Shown here: piece by piece, positions 1 through 8,873 of the stretch
Numbering within the stretch: the stretch's first letter is position 1
Layout of the letters: the number at the start of each line of letters is the position of its first letter
NCBI RefSeq assembly: GCF_044923475.1
Contig: NZ_CP137338.1
Span: 4,216,001 to 4,280,000 of the forward strand
Source of the DNA: JAAURS01 sp044923475
GTDB taxonomy: Bacteria; Cyanobacteriota; Cyanobacteriia; Thermosynechococcales; Thermosynechococcaceae
Length of the DNA stretch: 64,000 bases
Direction of reading: 5' to 3'
The notes under the pieces: model-generated
Databases searched by the model: none
What the model was told of the DNA's origin: nothing
The model's input: only the letters and a program-made list of their open reading frames with translations
Made by a program: the position numbers and the translations under genes

Positions 1-36
1 CTGATGAAGCCCTGGCAAGAAGTATTTCCAATTCCT

Positions 37-56
37 CACTTGAAAAGTGTTTTTTT
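37..56 (+). terminator. weak intrinsic terminator candidate
   Basis: A 5-bp stem (CACTT/AAGTG) with a 3-nt loop is followed at once by seven T residues. The stem is short and AT-rich, so it could only be a weak terminator, for a gene entering from before the window. Confidence 0.35.
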
Positions 57-195
57 CTCGACTCACTTCTCTGATGAATCGTTTTGCTAACCGTATTGTG
101 CCTCTCCTTTTTGTGCCAGAATTCGTATTTTCCTCTGCCTAGAGTGATAAAAGAGAGATTATGAAGAGCAGTTGTATTCAACATCAATTCAAAGA

Positions 196-1191
196 ATGCC
201 AGTAACTGATAACAACCTCACCCAATCCCTCATCACCCTGAAATCCCAGTACGAGCGATCGCTCGTGGAAGCAATCACGAATGCCAGCCACCTCCGAGAA
301 CAGCTTTCGCACGTCAACGCCCTGCTGCTGAATCAGCTATTGTCCAGCAAGGGAGCGTTGCCCCAACTGACTCAAATTGAAGCAGGTGTTTCGGTCGCTC
401 AAGCGATCGCCCTAGCCCCTGCCCAATCCCTAGCTCCATCCCCAGCGATCGCAGAGGTATCCACCCCCGCTAGAAATAGCCCGAAGGCTAAAGCCCATCC
501 TCTCCCGTCCAAAGCAGGTCCAGAATCAGTAGGCAAACGCAGCCCTCGCCCGCTGCTGCCTGCCTATCGGGGGCTGACGCGATTGCAGGCGATCGCCCGG
601 CTATTGCAGACCACCCCCGGTCGAGATATGACGGCAGATCGAGTCAGCGAAGGACTGTTTGGTCCGTTGAGCGCAGCAGAACGTAAAGTCGAACGCAAAA
701 GCTTGAATACCCAACTGTACAAAGGTCAAAGTCTGAACCTCTGGCAAAAGGGGACCGTTCCTGGCACCTTCACGATCGGCGCTCCGAACCCTCGCGACAG
801 CGTCCAACCCGCTCCCAACTCCAAAGCGCCCGCCGCAAAAGCCAAGGCTCCACCAAAGACAATCACTAAGCGAACGTCGCTACCACTATTGCCCGCCTAT
901 GCCGAGCTGACGAAACGAGAGGCGATCGCCCAGATACTGGGTCAACATCCAGGCGAAGTGTTGCACCACGACACGATTATCCAGTCGCTGTACGGAGATC
1001 TCAGTCCTGAAGACCTCAAAGAGGAGCGAATTAGAATTAAGTCGGTCTTATTTGCCGGAGTGAAAGATGGGAAATGGCAAAAGGCTTCCGCACCATCCAG
1101 CTATTTTCTAGGAGAACCAGCCGCCGCTGAGTCCAAGCGTCCGGGGCGAACACCGAAGGAGCCAATACCCCCAGCCTGGACCAGTGGCTGA
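196..1191 (+). CDS. unknown protein with two winged-helix-like repeats; 3' end probably frameshifted
   Basis: No family recognised. The start is ATG 196; the longer frame opens only with TTG at 172. The N-terminus (about residues 5-50) is helical and predicted to coil, then come two homologous modules of about 75 residues. Each opens with LLPAY, continues with 'LT+REAIA+LL...PG' and closes with 'W+KG/A...F/YFLG/TIG'. Modules of this size and pattern resemble small winged-helix domains, which is inference. Ala/Pro/Lys-rich linkers separate the modules. The frame stops at 1191 in the middle of a third such linker, while the +2 frame carries on with the same Ala/Lys/Pro composition to a stop at 1354, which suggests a lost or gained base in the C5 run near 1170. 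Confidence 0.6.
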   Translation: MPVTDNNLTQSLITLKSQYERSLVEAITNASHLREQLSHVNALLLNQLLSSKGALPQLTQIEAGVSVAQAIALAPAQSLAPSPAIAEVSTPARNSPKAKAHPLPSKAGPESVGKRSPRPLLPAYRGLTRLQAIARLLQTTPGRDMTADRVSEGLFGPLSAAERKVERKSLNTQLYKGQSLNLWQKGTVPGTFTIGAPNPRDSVQPAPNSKAPAAKAKAPPKTITKRTSLPLLPAYAELTKREAIAQILGQHPGEVLHHDTIIQSLYGDLSPEDLKEERIRIKSVLFAGVKDGKWQKASAPSSYFLGEPAAAESKRPGRTPKEPIPPAWTSG

Positions 1192-1354
1192 AGTGGCGAA
1201 AGCTCCAGCCTCTGCTAAAGCCAAGGTGGCAAAGCTGAAGCCAGGGCGTAAACCTGCGATCTCAAAAGCGAAGACATCGCAGAAGGCGGCGCGACCCAAA
1301 CGACGTGAATTGGAGTTAGTCGCACTGTTGAGGAAGGCGGATATTCAGGTTTAA
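1142..1354 (+). pseudogene. out-of-frame continuation of the preceding gene
   Basis: Frame 2 reads through the stop of the upstream gene and gives an Ala/Lys/Pro-rich linker (VAKAPASAKAKVAKLKPG), then a basic tail ending RKADIQV before TAA at 1352-1354. Composition and codon use match the linkers inside the upstream gene, so this is most simply its true C-terminus, displaced by a one-base indel in the five-C run. It may be a real mutation or a sequencing error. Confidence 0.5.
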
Positions 1355-1380
1355 TTTGTCTGATTAAGTCGCAATGAAAC

Positions 1381-1419
1381 TTGACATCTCTCCAACCCTA
1401 AAGGGACGGGAAATGTCAA
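1381..1419 (+). repeat. hairpin resembling an IS200/IS605-type end
   Basis: TTGACAT (1381-1387) and ATGTCAA (1413-1419) form a perfect 7-bp outer inverted repeat around an inner CCCT/AGGG hairpin. Nested hairpins of this kind are common at ends of cyanobacterial IS200/IS605 elements. No transposase lies beside it, so it would be a remnant. A terminator for the upstream gene is an alternative, but there is no T run. Confidence 0.35.
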
Positions 1420-1487
1420 ATTTAAGGAACTACCGTCGTCTGCTGGTTCTCAATATCGCTTTGGGGAGACAGTTATTCTTACCAGGA

Positions 1488-2603
1488 CTAAGCGAATGTA
1501 CGTTGTACAAACCACAGCAACCCGATTAGGACGATACCAGCAGAAATCCAGCGTCGGAAATATGGTTCCCACGGCATTTTTCGAAGCTGGCGCAATCCCA
1601 AAAACGCGATCGTAACGATCGCGACTTGACCTATCTCTACTCCTAAGTTGAAACTCGCTAACGATAAGGCGAGGTGGACGCGCGGGATATTTATCTCCTG
1701 CAAAATTCCAGCAAACCCGAGTCCGTGAATCAGTCCGAAGCCGAAGGCGAGTTGCCAGCGTCCCTTCACACTTTTACGCCAGAAGTTCTCGGCGGCAACA
1801 TAGACGATCGTCAATGCGATCGCGCTTTCAACCCATTGCGGCGGAAGACTGACTAAATCTAGAACCGCTAACGATAGGGTCGCAGAATGGGCCACTGTGA
1901 AGGCTGTCACCATCTTGAGCAGAGACTTCAACCCTCCCCCCAGCAGAAGTAAGCTGACGAGAAACAAGATGTGGTCGTACCCAGTAAGGATATGTTCGAT
2001 TCCTAGCCCTAGAAAGCTCCAAATCTGCTGCCAAGCCGAGGGCTGCAATGAAAACTCGCGATTGTCGGGAGAGAACACAAACGTTTGGATTCGCTGGTCT
2101 TGCCGAATTGTCGCTAAGCAACTAGCGGTCGAAACCCCTGGTAGAAATAGATTGTAGTTGACGGTTAGTGCTTGAATCGGCTGAGTCCAGGTATAGGTGA
2201 GCCGCAAGGTACTATGAGTGTCTGGGGCTATCGGTAGGTTCGTCGGCAGAGTCGCCTGAGCGGATGGCTGAGCATCGAATGGTTGAACGCTCGTTAAAGT
2301 GCCGTCTCGATCGTTGCGACTGACGAGACGGATTTGCTCGCTCAGGAACTTCTGGAGCTGGGACTGATGGGTACGAACCTCACTTGCCGATAATTTTCCA
2401 TTGCGATCGTCGTCTGCGAAGGCAGTCAATCCAGTCGGAAACGTGAGTGTGAGGTCAGATTTTGTTTGACCCACCACAATTTCAGCTACAGAAAGGTCTG
2501 CCCAGTGGGACTGGCTGGGCGTTGCTGAGGCTATCCAGAGCAACAACGCACCCAGAAATGAGAGAAGACCTAGCTTTAAATATTGCAACCATTGTGCCTT
2601 CAT
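1488..2603 (-). CDS. HupE/UreJ-family membrane protein with an N-terminal EF-hand loop
   Basis: Start ATG 2603, chosen because GAGG lies 8 nt upstream (a frame from 2627 would overlap the previous gene); 371 aa. A hydrophobic signal or anchor covers about residues 9-27. An exported region of about 160 residues follows and contains a canonical EF-hand loop, DDDRNGKLSASE (residues 64-75, with D1, D3, N5, G6, L8 and E12 in place). The C-terminal half is a HupE/UreJ_2-type bundle with HILTGYDH, FTVAHSATL, FGLIHGLGFA and FNLGVEIGQ, whose His/Asp/Glu residues in membrane segments suggest metal (Ni or Co class) handling. It is the last gene of a cluster with TPR, DUF4331 and DUF4394 proteins. The substrate cannot be read from the sequence. 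Confidence 0.8.
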   Translation of the reverse strand: MKAQWLQYLKLGLLSFLGALLLWIASATPSQSHWADLSVAEIVVGQTKSDLTLTFPTGLTAFADDDRNGKLSASEVRTHQSQLQKFLSEQIRLVSRNDRDGTLTSVQPFDAQPSAQATLPTNLPIAPDTHSTLRLTYTWTQPIQALTVNYNLFLPGVSTASCLATIRQDQRIQTFVFSPDNREFSLQPSAWQQIWSFLGLGIEHILTGYDHILFLVSLLLLGGGLKSLLKMVTAFTVAHSATLSLAVLDLVSLPPQWVESAIALTIVYVAAENFWRKSVKGRWQLAFGFGLIHGLGFAGILQEINIPRVHLALSLASFNLGVEIGQVAIVTIAFLGLRQLRKMPWEPYFRRWISAGIVLIGLLWFVQRTFA

Positions 2604-2613
2604 TAGATTCGCC

Positions 2614-4047
2614 TCACAGTTGAGCATTCGGAGCGGATTCCAGTCCCAATCCCGCGATTCGTCGCGCTCGATCGTCGAACGTGGGATCGGTCTGGAGAGC
2701 AGCTTGGAAAAAGGTATTTGCTCGATCGACGTTGCCTAATTTCCGTTCGATTGCCGCCGCTCGATAGAACAGTGCCGCATCGCGAGTTCCCCACCGGAGC
2801 GCCTCTCCCATGGCTTGTTGAGCCTCGCGCCCGCGATCGAGCCGCAACAATGCCCAAGCGAACGTACCTAGCGTTTCAGGATCTTTCCGCAGCCGGACTT
2901 CTGCCTGCATCAGGGAGAGAGCTTCAGCCGCATCTCCGGGGAGATCGCGCTCTAGCAATAAATGCGCGAGTTCTCGCCTGTGTCCGAAGTTGCTTCGATC
3001 GAGATCTTGCCGCAGTTGGGCTTCCGCCTGATTTTGGAGTTCTCTCGCGCCAGAGCGATCGCCCTGTAACTCTCGTAATTGCGCTCGACCTCGCAGGACG
3101 ATGCGATCGAACACTCGAGCCGTCGAGTCCTGGGACGTTGCCAAAACTTCCGAGTAGTGGCGCTCTGCCGCTGAATAGTTCCCCAGCCGAGTTTCGAGTT
3201 GCGCCAGATGCACCAATGCCAGCGGGTAGTGCGGCAGAATCCGCAAAGCTTCTCGATACAACTGAGCCGCCTTGCGAGAATCTCCTCGCTGAAAGTAAAG
3301 CCGACCGAGTAGCGTTCGCGTATGAGCCGAACTGGGTGCATCTCCGGCTTCTTCCGCCGCTAGCGCCTGCCGGAAATCCTGAATCGCGTCTCGATCCTTC
3401 CCCTGTGTCGTTTTGACTAAGGCTTGCAGCGTCAGCGTCCCTGTCGTCGGAATGCGATTGACTAAAGCCTCTGCAATCTGACTGGCTTCTTTCACGTTGC
3501 CCATCGCCAGATTTGCAGTTACTTTCTGCGCCAAAGCCTCCTCATGATTGGGCTGCGATCGCAAAACGCCATCCGCCAGCCGAATTGCTCCGGCAAAGTC
3601 GTGTTTTGCTTCGGCGATCCGCGCGAGTGCTAAAGCAGCTCCTGGGTTGTTAAAGGGTAAGTTGGTCAGAGAGCGACGGGCAGATTGTTCTGCCAGCAGA
3701 TACCAACTACTTATTCCAGTCAAGCGAGCCATTTTTAGATAAGCGCTTGCAAGAGAAGCAAGATCCAACCCATCGGTCGGATTGCGGGCAACCCGCTTTT
3801 GATAGAATGCAATTTCTTGCTCAACTGCCGCAGATCCGGTTGCGCTATCCAGAGAAGTCCGAGCAAAACGGTAGCGATACGGGGCTTCAAGTTGTGCTTG
3901 TCCTAAACTACCGATCCACGAGCGCATCTCTGACGGATTTACCGCGAGCGCTATGCCTGTCAAGGGTAATGCGATCGCGATCGGCAACCAAAATCGGCTC
4001 TGAAACTTCAGCTTGCGCTTCAAATCGCAGCTTCTAATTGATTTCAT
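2614..4047 (-). CDS. membrane-anchored TPR protein
   Basis: 477 aa. The basic N-terminus (RKLKFQSR) precedes one transmembrane segment at about residues 19-37, so the TPR region is probably exported and anchored. From about residue 95 to 465 there are roughly ten tetratricopeptide units (for example LYFQRGDSRKAAQLYREALRI and LVHLAQLETRLGNYSAAERHY), a protein-protein interaction scaffold. Its stop is 10 bp before the HupE/UreJ start and its own start is 30 bp after the DUF4331 stop, so the three are probably one transcript. It may assemble the DUF4331 product with the membrane protein, which is inference. Confidence 0.8.
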   Translation of the reverse strand: MKSIRSCDLKRKLKFQSRFWLPIAIALPLTGIALAVNPSEMRSWIGSLGQAQLEAPYRYRFARTSLDSATGSAAVEQEIAFYQKRVARNPTDGLDLASLASAYLKMARLTGISSWYLLAEQSARRSLTNLPFNNPGAALALARIAEAKHDFAGAIRLADGVLRSQPNHEEALAQKVTANLAMGNVKEASQIAEALVNRIPTTGTLTLQALVKTTQGKDRDAIQDFRQALAAEEAGDAPSSAHTRTLLGRLYFQRGDSRKAAQLYREALRILPHYPLALVHLAQLETRLGNYSAAERHYSEVLATSQDSTARVFDRIVLRGRAQLRELQGDRSGARELQNQAEAQLRQDLDRSNFGHRRELAHLLLERDLPGDAAEALSLMQAEVRLRKDPETLGTFAWALLRLDRGREAQQAMGEALRWGTRDAALFYRAAAIERKLGNVDRANTFFQAALQTDPTFDDRARRIAGLGLESAPNAQL

Positions 4048-4077
4048 GTGATGTCCTCCAGAAAGAAAGTCGCGATG

Positions 4078-5322
4078 CTAGTTCGGTAACGCTAGGTAGG
4101 GGAAATCTGCGGCCAGCGGATCGTGTCCTTGGGAAGGATTGCCCGGAGTGCCCTCGTAGGAAACGTTATCGGAAGCCTGGGGATTGTTGGTCAGAACTTG
4201 CAGCGTCGTATCCACTACATCGTCTTTTAACATCCGGCCCGTAATCGGGCTGAGCTTAGCGTTTACAGAGTTTGCGTCGGCCCTGTAGCCGCTGGGCTTT
4301 GCGGTATCGATCCGCATGACATCGGGCAAAAACGCACCCGCTAATGCTGCTACTCGATCGTCGTTATTTCCCAGTGCCTTTAGCGTTCTGACTGCTTCAG
4401 CCCGCACGGGAGCTGCCGCATTACTCAAATCTGCGCTAGGCGGAATTTGATTGAACGCATTCAGAAAATCATTCGTGAAAATCAAGCCTTCATTGATTGC
4501 TGGACGCGCTAAGCGCTCGAATTGCTGAAACCTGCCGATCGAGGCAAGCTTGCCGAGCTTTCCGGGAATAGAAATGCCGGGGACGGAAATGGTTTGCCAA
4601 ACATCGAAGGTTTGAGCAGACGTGTCTCCCTGCAAGAACTTAATCGGCACTCGAACTGCGATCGCATTCACGTTGTATCCCGTGGCAAAATCGACTGCTT
4701 TGTCTGGGGGACGGAAACCGACCTGGGGACCGATGTTCAGAAGTCCTGCTCGAACTCGGAAAAATTGCTCCACATCGAAGAAGAACGGATCTTCCCGCAG
4801 ACCCGCAAACACTGCCAGGTTTGCATCTCCCAAAGTCAACTGATTGACGATCGGTGCAGCACCAGGATCGGTATTCAGCGGCGTAGTGCGAAGGGTATTC
4901 CGACTTTCGATCGCACGACCGTCTCGAATGGCAGTGACTTTAATCGCTTGCTGTCGATCGGGGCTAGGCGGGCTAAATTCGAATCGCAGCACCACATCTG
5001 CTTTTCCGGTCGGGGTTTCGTCATTGTTCGCAACGCGCGCGACATTGAACTCATAGCGGGCATTGTTACTGAAATAGTATTGCTGCCGAGCTACCGAGCG
5101 CGGGTTTGTATTCATCACGAAGACCAGATCGGTGTCGGCAGCATTCGGATTTTGGTCTTTTTCTCGAAAGACGTATAGGTCAGTCAAGTTGAGGTTTCGA
5201 CCTTTGGTATCGACCTCGCCGTCATCGTGGTCCGATGCTCTGAGCGATGTCGCCGTTATGCCCATTGCCCCAAGCAAACCAATCGCAAGAATGCTCAATC
5301 GTGCAATATGTTTTACGTTCAT
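4078..5322 (-). CDS. DUF4331 exported protein
   Basis: 414 aa from ATG 5322 (MNVKHIARLS); ATGs at 5340 and 5331 are in frame but put extra residues ahead of the signal peptide. The signal peptide is about residues 1-29 (AIGLLGAMGITATSLRAS), then the mature start SDHDDGEVD is typical of DUF4331. Family landmarks are NLTDLYVF near the start, VFVMNTNPR, YEFNVARV, and the C-terminal GHDPLAADFPYLALPN. Biochemical function is unknown in the family. The acidic, Asp-rich mature start would suit metal binding, which is inference. It lies between DUF4394 and TPR genes on the same strand. Confidence 0.82.
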   Translation of the reverse strand: MNVKHIARLSILAIGLLGAMGITATSLRASDHDDGEVDTKGRNLNLTDLYVFREKDQNPNAADTDLVFVMNTNPRSVARQQYYFSNNARYEFNVARVANNDETPTGKADVVLRFEFSPPSPDRQQAIKVTAIRDGRAIESRNTLRTTPLNTDPGAAPIVNQLTLGDANLAVFAGLREDPFFFDVEQFFRVRAGLLNIGPQVGFRPPDKAVDFATGYNVNAIAVRVPIKFLQGDTSAQTFDVWQTISVPGISIPGKLGKLASIGRFQQFERLARPAINEGLIFTNDFLNAFNQIPPSADLSNAAAPVRAEAVRTLKALGNNDDRVAALAGAFLPDVMRIDTAKPSGYRADANSVNAKLSPITGRMLKDDVVDTTLQVLTNNPQASDNVSYEGTPGNPSQGHDPLAADFPYLALPN

Positions 5323-5364
5323 GGCTGTCATTTTCCACATCAGTAAGCAAGCAATTCAATTGCA

Positions 5365-5394
5365 GGTAGGACGGCAAAGAAAAACCGTCCTACC
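5365..5394 (-). promoter_or_regulatory. perfect 10-bp inverted repeat between DUF4394 and DUF4331 genes
   Basis: GGTAGGACGG and CCGTCCTACC pair perfectly around a 10-nt A-rich loop (T-rich on the minus strand). A smaller palindrome, GCAATTCAATTGC, follows toward the DUF4331 start. There is no U run after the stem, so an RNA processing or stabilising hairpin, or a partial terminator that lowers downstream expression, is more likely than a full terminator. Confidence 0.5.
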
Positions 5395-5409
5395 CTTTCT
5401 CAACAACTC

Positions 5410-6441
5410 CTAGCGAGTTGAATTCGCGATCGCTAAGCCAATAAGATCGTTTCTAGGAATGGTTCCAATCTGCTTAGCGGTTCCTGCATTTAAGTCGATG
5501 GCGTATAGCGTCGATCCAGAGACGGCAAAGGCATTATTCGTGCCCTTCGCATCCGTGAAGACATCGAATCCACCTTTTGGGCCGAAATCGACACCGAGTC
5601 CATTGCCAATGGTTTTCAGTTGTCCTGTCGCGGGCGGATCTTGCAGCGCTAGGACATCCAGAGCTGAATCGATGCCGTACAGTTTCGTCGCAGGCGCTTT
5701 GGCAATGTTGTTGTCGTAAGCGGCGGCTGTGATGTTGGGATCTTTGCCAGCATTGGGATCGCCAGCAATGTAAGCCAAGTTGGTCTGGCGAGTTGCGGTC
5801 CCAGCATCCACATCGATCGAGAAGTTTTGGTCGTCGCTGCCATTAAACCGCAGACGGTCGAGTTGCGGATTGAAGTCCAATCCCGACTTTTGCCCTTTGT
5901 TTGCACTGCTGGAAAGGGTTACAGGCTTGCTGGCTACGCCTGTATTCGGGTCGATAATGTAAACCATGTCCGTATCCGTCACACCATAAAGCTGACCGTT
6001 CGCGGGACGAAAATCGATTCCAACCAAATTGCCATCGACTCTTTTGACCTTTATCGGTTTACCAATATTCAGCCTGCGGCTCTCAAAACGAACGAGGGTG
6101 TTATTCGGAGCCAAGCCAATAAAGCTAAAGCGGTCGATCCTTGATTCTCCTGATAATTGAGGCTGAGATTCAGGTTGTTCGGCAGGTTGGGGTTGCGGAG
6201 CTTCAGCAGGTTGCTCGGCAGGTTGCTCGACAGGTTGTTCGGCAGGTTGTTCGGCAGGTTGGGGTTGCGGAGCTTCAGCAGGCTGCTCGACAGGTTGCTC
6301 GACAGGTTGCTCGGCAGGTTGCTCGACAGGTTGTTCGGCAGATTGCGGCATAGGGGTTTCTTGAGCAACAGTTACGGTGGCGGCAAGACTTGCAACACCG
6401 ACCAAGACAGTAGCCGCGATCGCCGAGAATCGAATCTTCAT
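5410..6441 (-). CDS. DUF4394 exported protein with EQP-repeat linker
   Basis: 343 aa from ATG 6441, preceded by AAGGA about 10 nt upstream; upstream in-frame codons would put a hydrophilic stretch ahead of the signal peptide. Signal peptide about residues 1-26 (cleavage near VAQE). Residues about 30-100 are a tandem Glu-Gln-Pro repeat (EQPVEQPAEQP units with APQPQPAEQP interruptions). The rest is DUF4394, a beta-propeller-like domain: GVDFRPANGQLYGVTD, LDFNPQLDRLRFNG, YGIDSALDVL, GVDFGPKGGFDVF. The family is exported and of unknown role. It is the first gene of the minus-strand cluster that continues with DUF4331, TPR and HupE/UreJ. Confidence 0.82.
   Translation of the reverse strand: MKIRFSAIAATVLVGVASLAATVTVAQETPMPQSAEQPVEQPAEQPVEQPVEQPAEAPQPQPAEQPAEQPVEQPAEQPAEAPQPQPAEQPESQPQLSGESRIDRFSFIGLAPNNTLVRFESRRLNIGKPIKVKRVDGNLVGIDFRPANGQLYGVTDTDMVYIIDPNTGVASKPVTLSSSANKGQKSGLDFNPQLDRLRFNGSDDQNFSIDVDAGTATRQTNLAYIAGDPNAGKDPNITAAAYDNNIAKAPATKLYGIDSALDVLALQDPPATGQLKTIGNGLGVDFGPKGGFDVFTDAKGTNNAFAVSGSTLYAIDLNAGTAKQIGTIPRNDLIGLAIANSTR
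6141..6351 (-). repeat. in-frame tandem repeat encoding EQP(V/A) units
   Basis: About 200 bp of near-identical 12- to 15-bp units (core CAACCTGCCGAG on the minus strand) inside the DUF4394 gene. They encode the Pro/Gln/Glu linker. Because the repeats are direct and in frame, their number can be expected to vary between strains by slippage. Confidence 0.75.
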
Positions 6442-6680
6442 GGGAGAGAGTTCCTTAATAGAATCAACAGACATAATCTGTATGAATTCATTGCTCACTT
6501 TCCAGACCGAAACCTGCCCAAACGGCGATCGCTCTTTGCCCACTTTTGAATGGGTCGCTTTTTGTAAAGAGATCTAAACGTTTTTAAATCCAAACCTCAT
6601 GCATGCATCCACATTGGAAAAGCTGTCGTAGATCCTTTTATCGGACTGGCGCACATTTTGAATATGAGGTAGGTAATGCG

Positions 6681-8873
6681 ATGCCGTTTTCTCTGTCAGA
6701 ACGACTTCAAATCGAGCGCGATCGCTGGTTTACCGGACGCACTCAGGAATATGCCCTATTTCAGTCTGCCGTACGCACTCTATTGGATAGCGATGACAAG
6801 CAAAAATGCGAACTCCCCTTTCATCTGCTGTATGTATTCGGGGTTGGCGGTATCGGTAAAACCACCCTGCTGCGGCAATTTATTCGCTTCTGCGATACCG
6901 TTTCCATCCCATCGATTTATTTGGATGCTCGCAATCTAGAGCCTTCGCCCCAAGCATTCATGGATGTATTGCACGATGCGCTAGGCCGATCTTCATCCGA
7001 AGGCTCTCTTGAGTCATTAGCCGCTCAACTGAGTCGAACTGTTCTCCTCATCGACACGTACGAAACGCTAGAACCAATTGACGAATGGTTCCGCGAAACG
7101 TTTTTGCCTTGCCTGCCCATGAATACCCCGATCGTTCTTGCAAGTCGGCTGTCTCCGGGAGCAGCTTGGCGAACGGATGCAGGGTGGCGATCGCTCATTA
7201 AAATCGTGCCGCTCCGTAATTTGAGTCCGAGCGAAAGCGAAAGCTATCTGGCGCGCCGACAAGTTCCGATCGCAGATCGTCAAGCGATCCTAAACTTTAC
7301 CCACGGACATCCGCTCGCCCTTTCTCTGATCGTAGAGGTGTCCGTCCAGACCGAAGATTCTTTCAGTTTCCAGACCGAACCCGAAATCGATATCGTCAAA
7401 ACATTGCTGAAACGTTTCATCGAGGCAGTCCCCACTCCCACCCATCGTCTGGCATTGGAAGCCTGCGCCCTAGTCCGAATTTTAACGGAAGCGCTTTTGC
7501 AGGAAATGTTGCAACTCCCCGATGCGCACGACTTATTCGAATGGTTGTGCGGCTTGTCGTTTATCGAATCGAGTCCGATGGGGCTTTTTCCTCACGATCT
7601 CGCCAGAGAAGTGTTGATGGCAGATCTGCGCTGGCGCAATTTAGGATGGTATACCGAACTCCACGATCGCGCTCGCGCGTTCTATATTTTTCACTTAGGG
7701 CAAACGCAAGGGCAAACGCAGCACCATCGCGTTTTGTTCGACTATATTTTCTTGCATTGGAATAATCCGTGTGTGCGGCAGCGCTTCAGTTGGCATGAAA
7801 ACACGCGTCTCATTTCAGATACAGTCCGAAAAGCCGACCGAGAAATCCTGACTCGAATGGTGATGGAGCATGAGGGAGAAACCTCTGCTCGGATTTTGGC
7901 GCATTGGTTGAATCGTCAACCGCAAGGGGCGATTGCGATTCGGAACGATCGACGACAGATTACAGGATTTGTCATGTTGGTCTCGCTGGATCGAGCAATG
8001 CCAGAGGATATCGAAGTAGACCCAGGTGCGAAGGCGTGTTGGCAATATCTAAAACAGTACGCGCTTTTACGCCCCGGCGAAGGCGCAACCCTCTTTCGGT
8101 TCTGGATGGCTGACGAAACGTATCAAGGTGTTTCTCCTACTCAAAGCCTCATTTTCATCAACCTAGTTCAGTACTATCGCAACACGCTAGGACTGGCGTT
8201 TACCTTTATCCCCTTTGCACAACCCGACTTCTGGCACGAGATGTTCGCCTATGCAGATTTCACTCGTCTATTGAAAGCAGATTTCGAGGTTGAGGGAAAA
8301 AGCTATGGGGTCTACGGACACGATTGGCGAGTGACGCCACCTGCCGCATGGCAAGCTCTGTTAGCCCGTCGAGAGATTGCAGCAATCAGCGAGGAAATCT
8401 CAGTCGCTGCATCGTCTCGGTTGACTGAACCCCGCGAATCTCTTTTAGTTCTGAGTCAATCCGAATTTACCGAAGCCGTGCAGTCTGCATTTCGTCAGTT
8501 TTCATCTCCCGTAGAATTGAGCAAAAATCTGCTGTTGCGATCGCGTCTCGTCGTTGAAGCAGCATCCATTCAAACCCATCCTGCCCCTACCCCCGTTTCA
8601 GTGCTGCAAATGCTCCTTCGGGAAGCCGCAGAATCGCTCCAGTCTTCTCCCCGCAAAAGCAAGCTCTACAGCGTGCTGCACCGTACTTATATACAGCCAG
8701 CCGCAACTCAAGAAGCCGCCGCCGAAGCATTAGATATTCCGTTTAGTACCTATCGCCGCTACCTCAAAGCTGGCGTCGATCGAGTCGCAGAATTATTATG
8801 GATCCGCGAAATCGGTTTTAAGACGTCCTTTCCGCCCTTGAACTACTGTGGCGGAAGTCCCCCGGAGATTTAG
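6681..8873 (+). CDS. STAND-type P-loop ATPase with C-terminal HTH-like region
   Basis: 730 aa from ATG 6681, preceded by GAGGTAGG; an in-frame ATG at 6603 lacks this. The Walker A GVGGIGKT (residues 54-61) and Walker B VLLID (121-125) are followed by an NB-ARC/STAND-like arrangement: LASRLSPG sensor, 'PLRNLSPSESESYL', and the HGHPLALSL GxP-type motif. The middle region (about 440-590) is not a WD40 or TPR array; stretches such as NLVQYYRNTLGLAFTFIP look GNAT-like, a tentative reading. The C-terminus (about 670-715, TQEAAAEALDIPFSTYRRY) resembles a sigma-4-type helix-turn-helix. It may be an ATP-dependent regulator or signal-sensing switch. It overlaps the convergent stress-protein gene by 4 bp. 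Confidence 0.7.
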   Translation: MPFSLSERLQIERDRWFTGRTQEYALFQSAVRTLLDSDDKQKCELPFHLLYVFGVGGIGKTTLLRQFIRFCDTVSIPSIYLDARNLEPSPQAFMDVLHDALGRSSSEGSLESLAAQLSRTVLLIDTYETLEPIDEWFRETFLPCLPMNTPIVLASRLSPGAAWRTDAGWRSLIKIVPLRNLSPSESESYLARRQVPIADRQAILNFTHGHPLALSLIVEVSVQTEDSFSFQTEPEIDIVKTLLKRFIEAVPTPTHRLALEACALVRILTEALLQEMLQLPDAHDLFEWLCGLSFIESSPMGLFPHDLAREVLMADLRWRNLGWYTELHDRARAFYIFHLGQTQGQTQHHRVLFDYIFLHWNNPCVRQRFSWHENTRLISDTVRKADREILTRMVMEHEGETSARILAHWLNRQPQGAIAIRNDRRQITGFVMLVSLDRAMPEDIEVDPGAKACWQYLKQYALLRPGEGATLFRFWMADETYQGVSPTQSLIFINLVQYYRNTLGLAFTFIPFAQPDFWHEMFAYADFTRLLKADFEVEGKSYGVYGHDWRVTPPAAWQALLARREIAAISEEISVAASSRLTEPRESLLVLSQSEFTEAVQSAFRQFSSPVELSKNLLLRSRLVVEAASIQTHPAPTPVSVLQMLLREAAESLQSSPRKSKLYSVLHRTYIQPAATQEAAAEALDIPFSTYRRYLKAGVDRVAELLWIREIGFKTSFPPLNYCGGSPPEI

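Noticed and set aside
4522..5178. 218-codon plus-strand frame
   Set aside because: Antisense to the well-supported DUF4331 gene.
6141..6353. Repeat array looking CRISPR-like, with antisense frames
   Set aside because: Direct in-frame repeats coding EQP units inside the DUF4394 gene; no spacers or cas genes.
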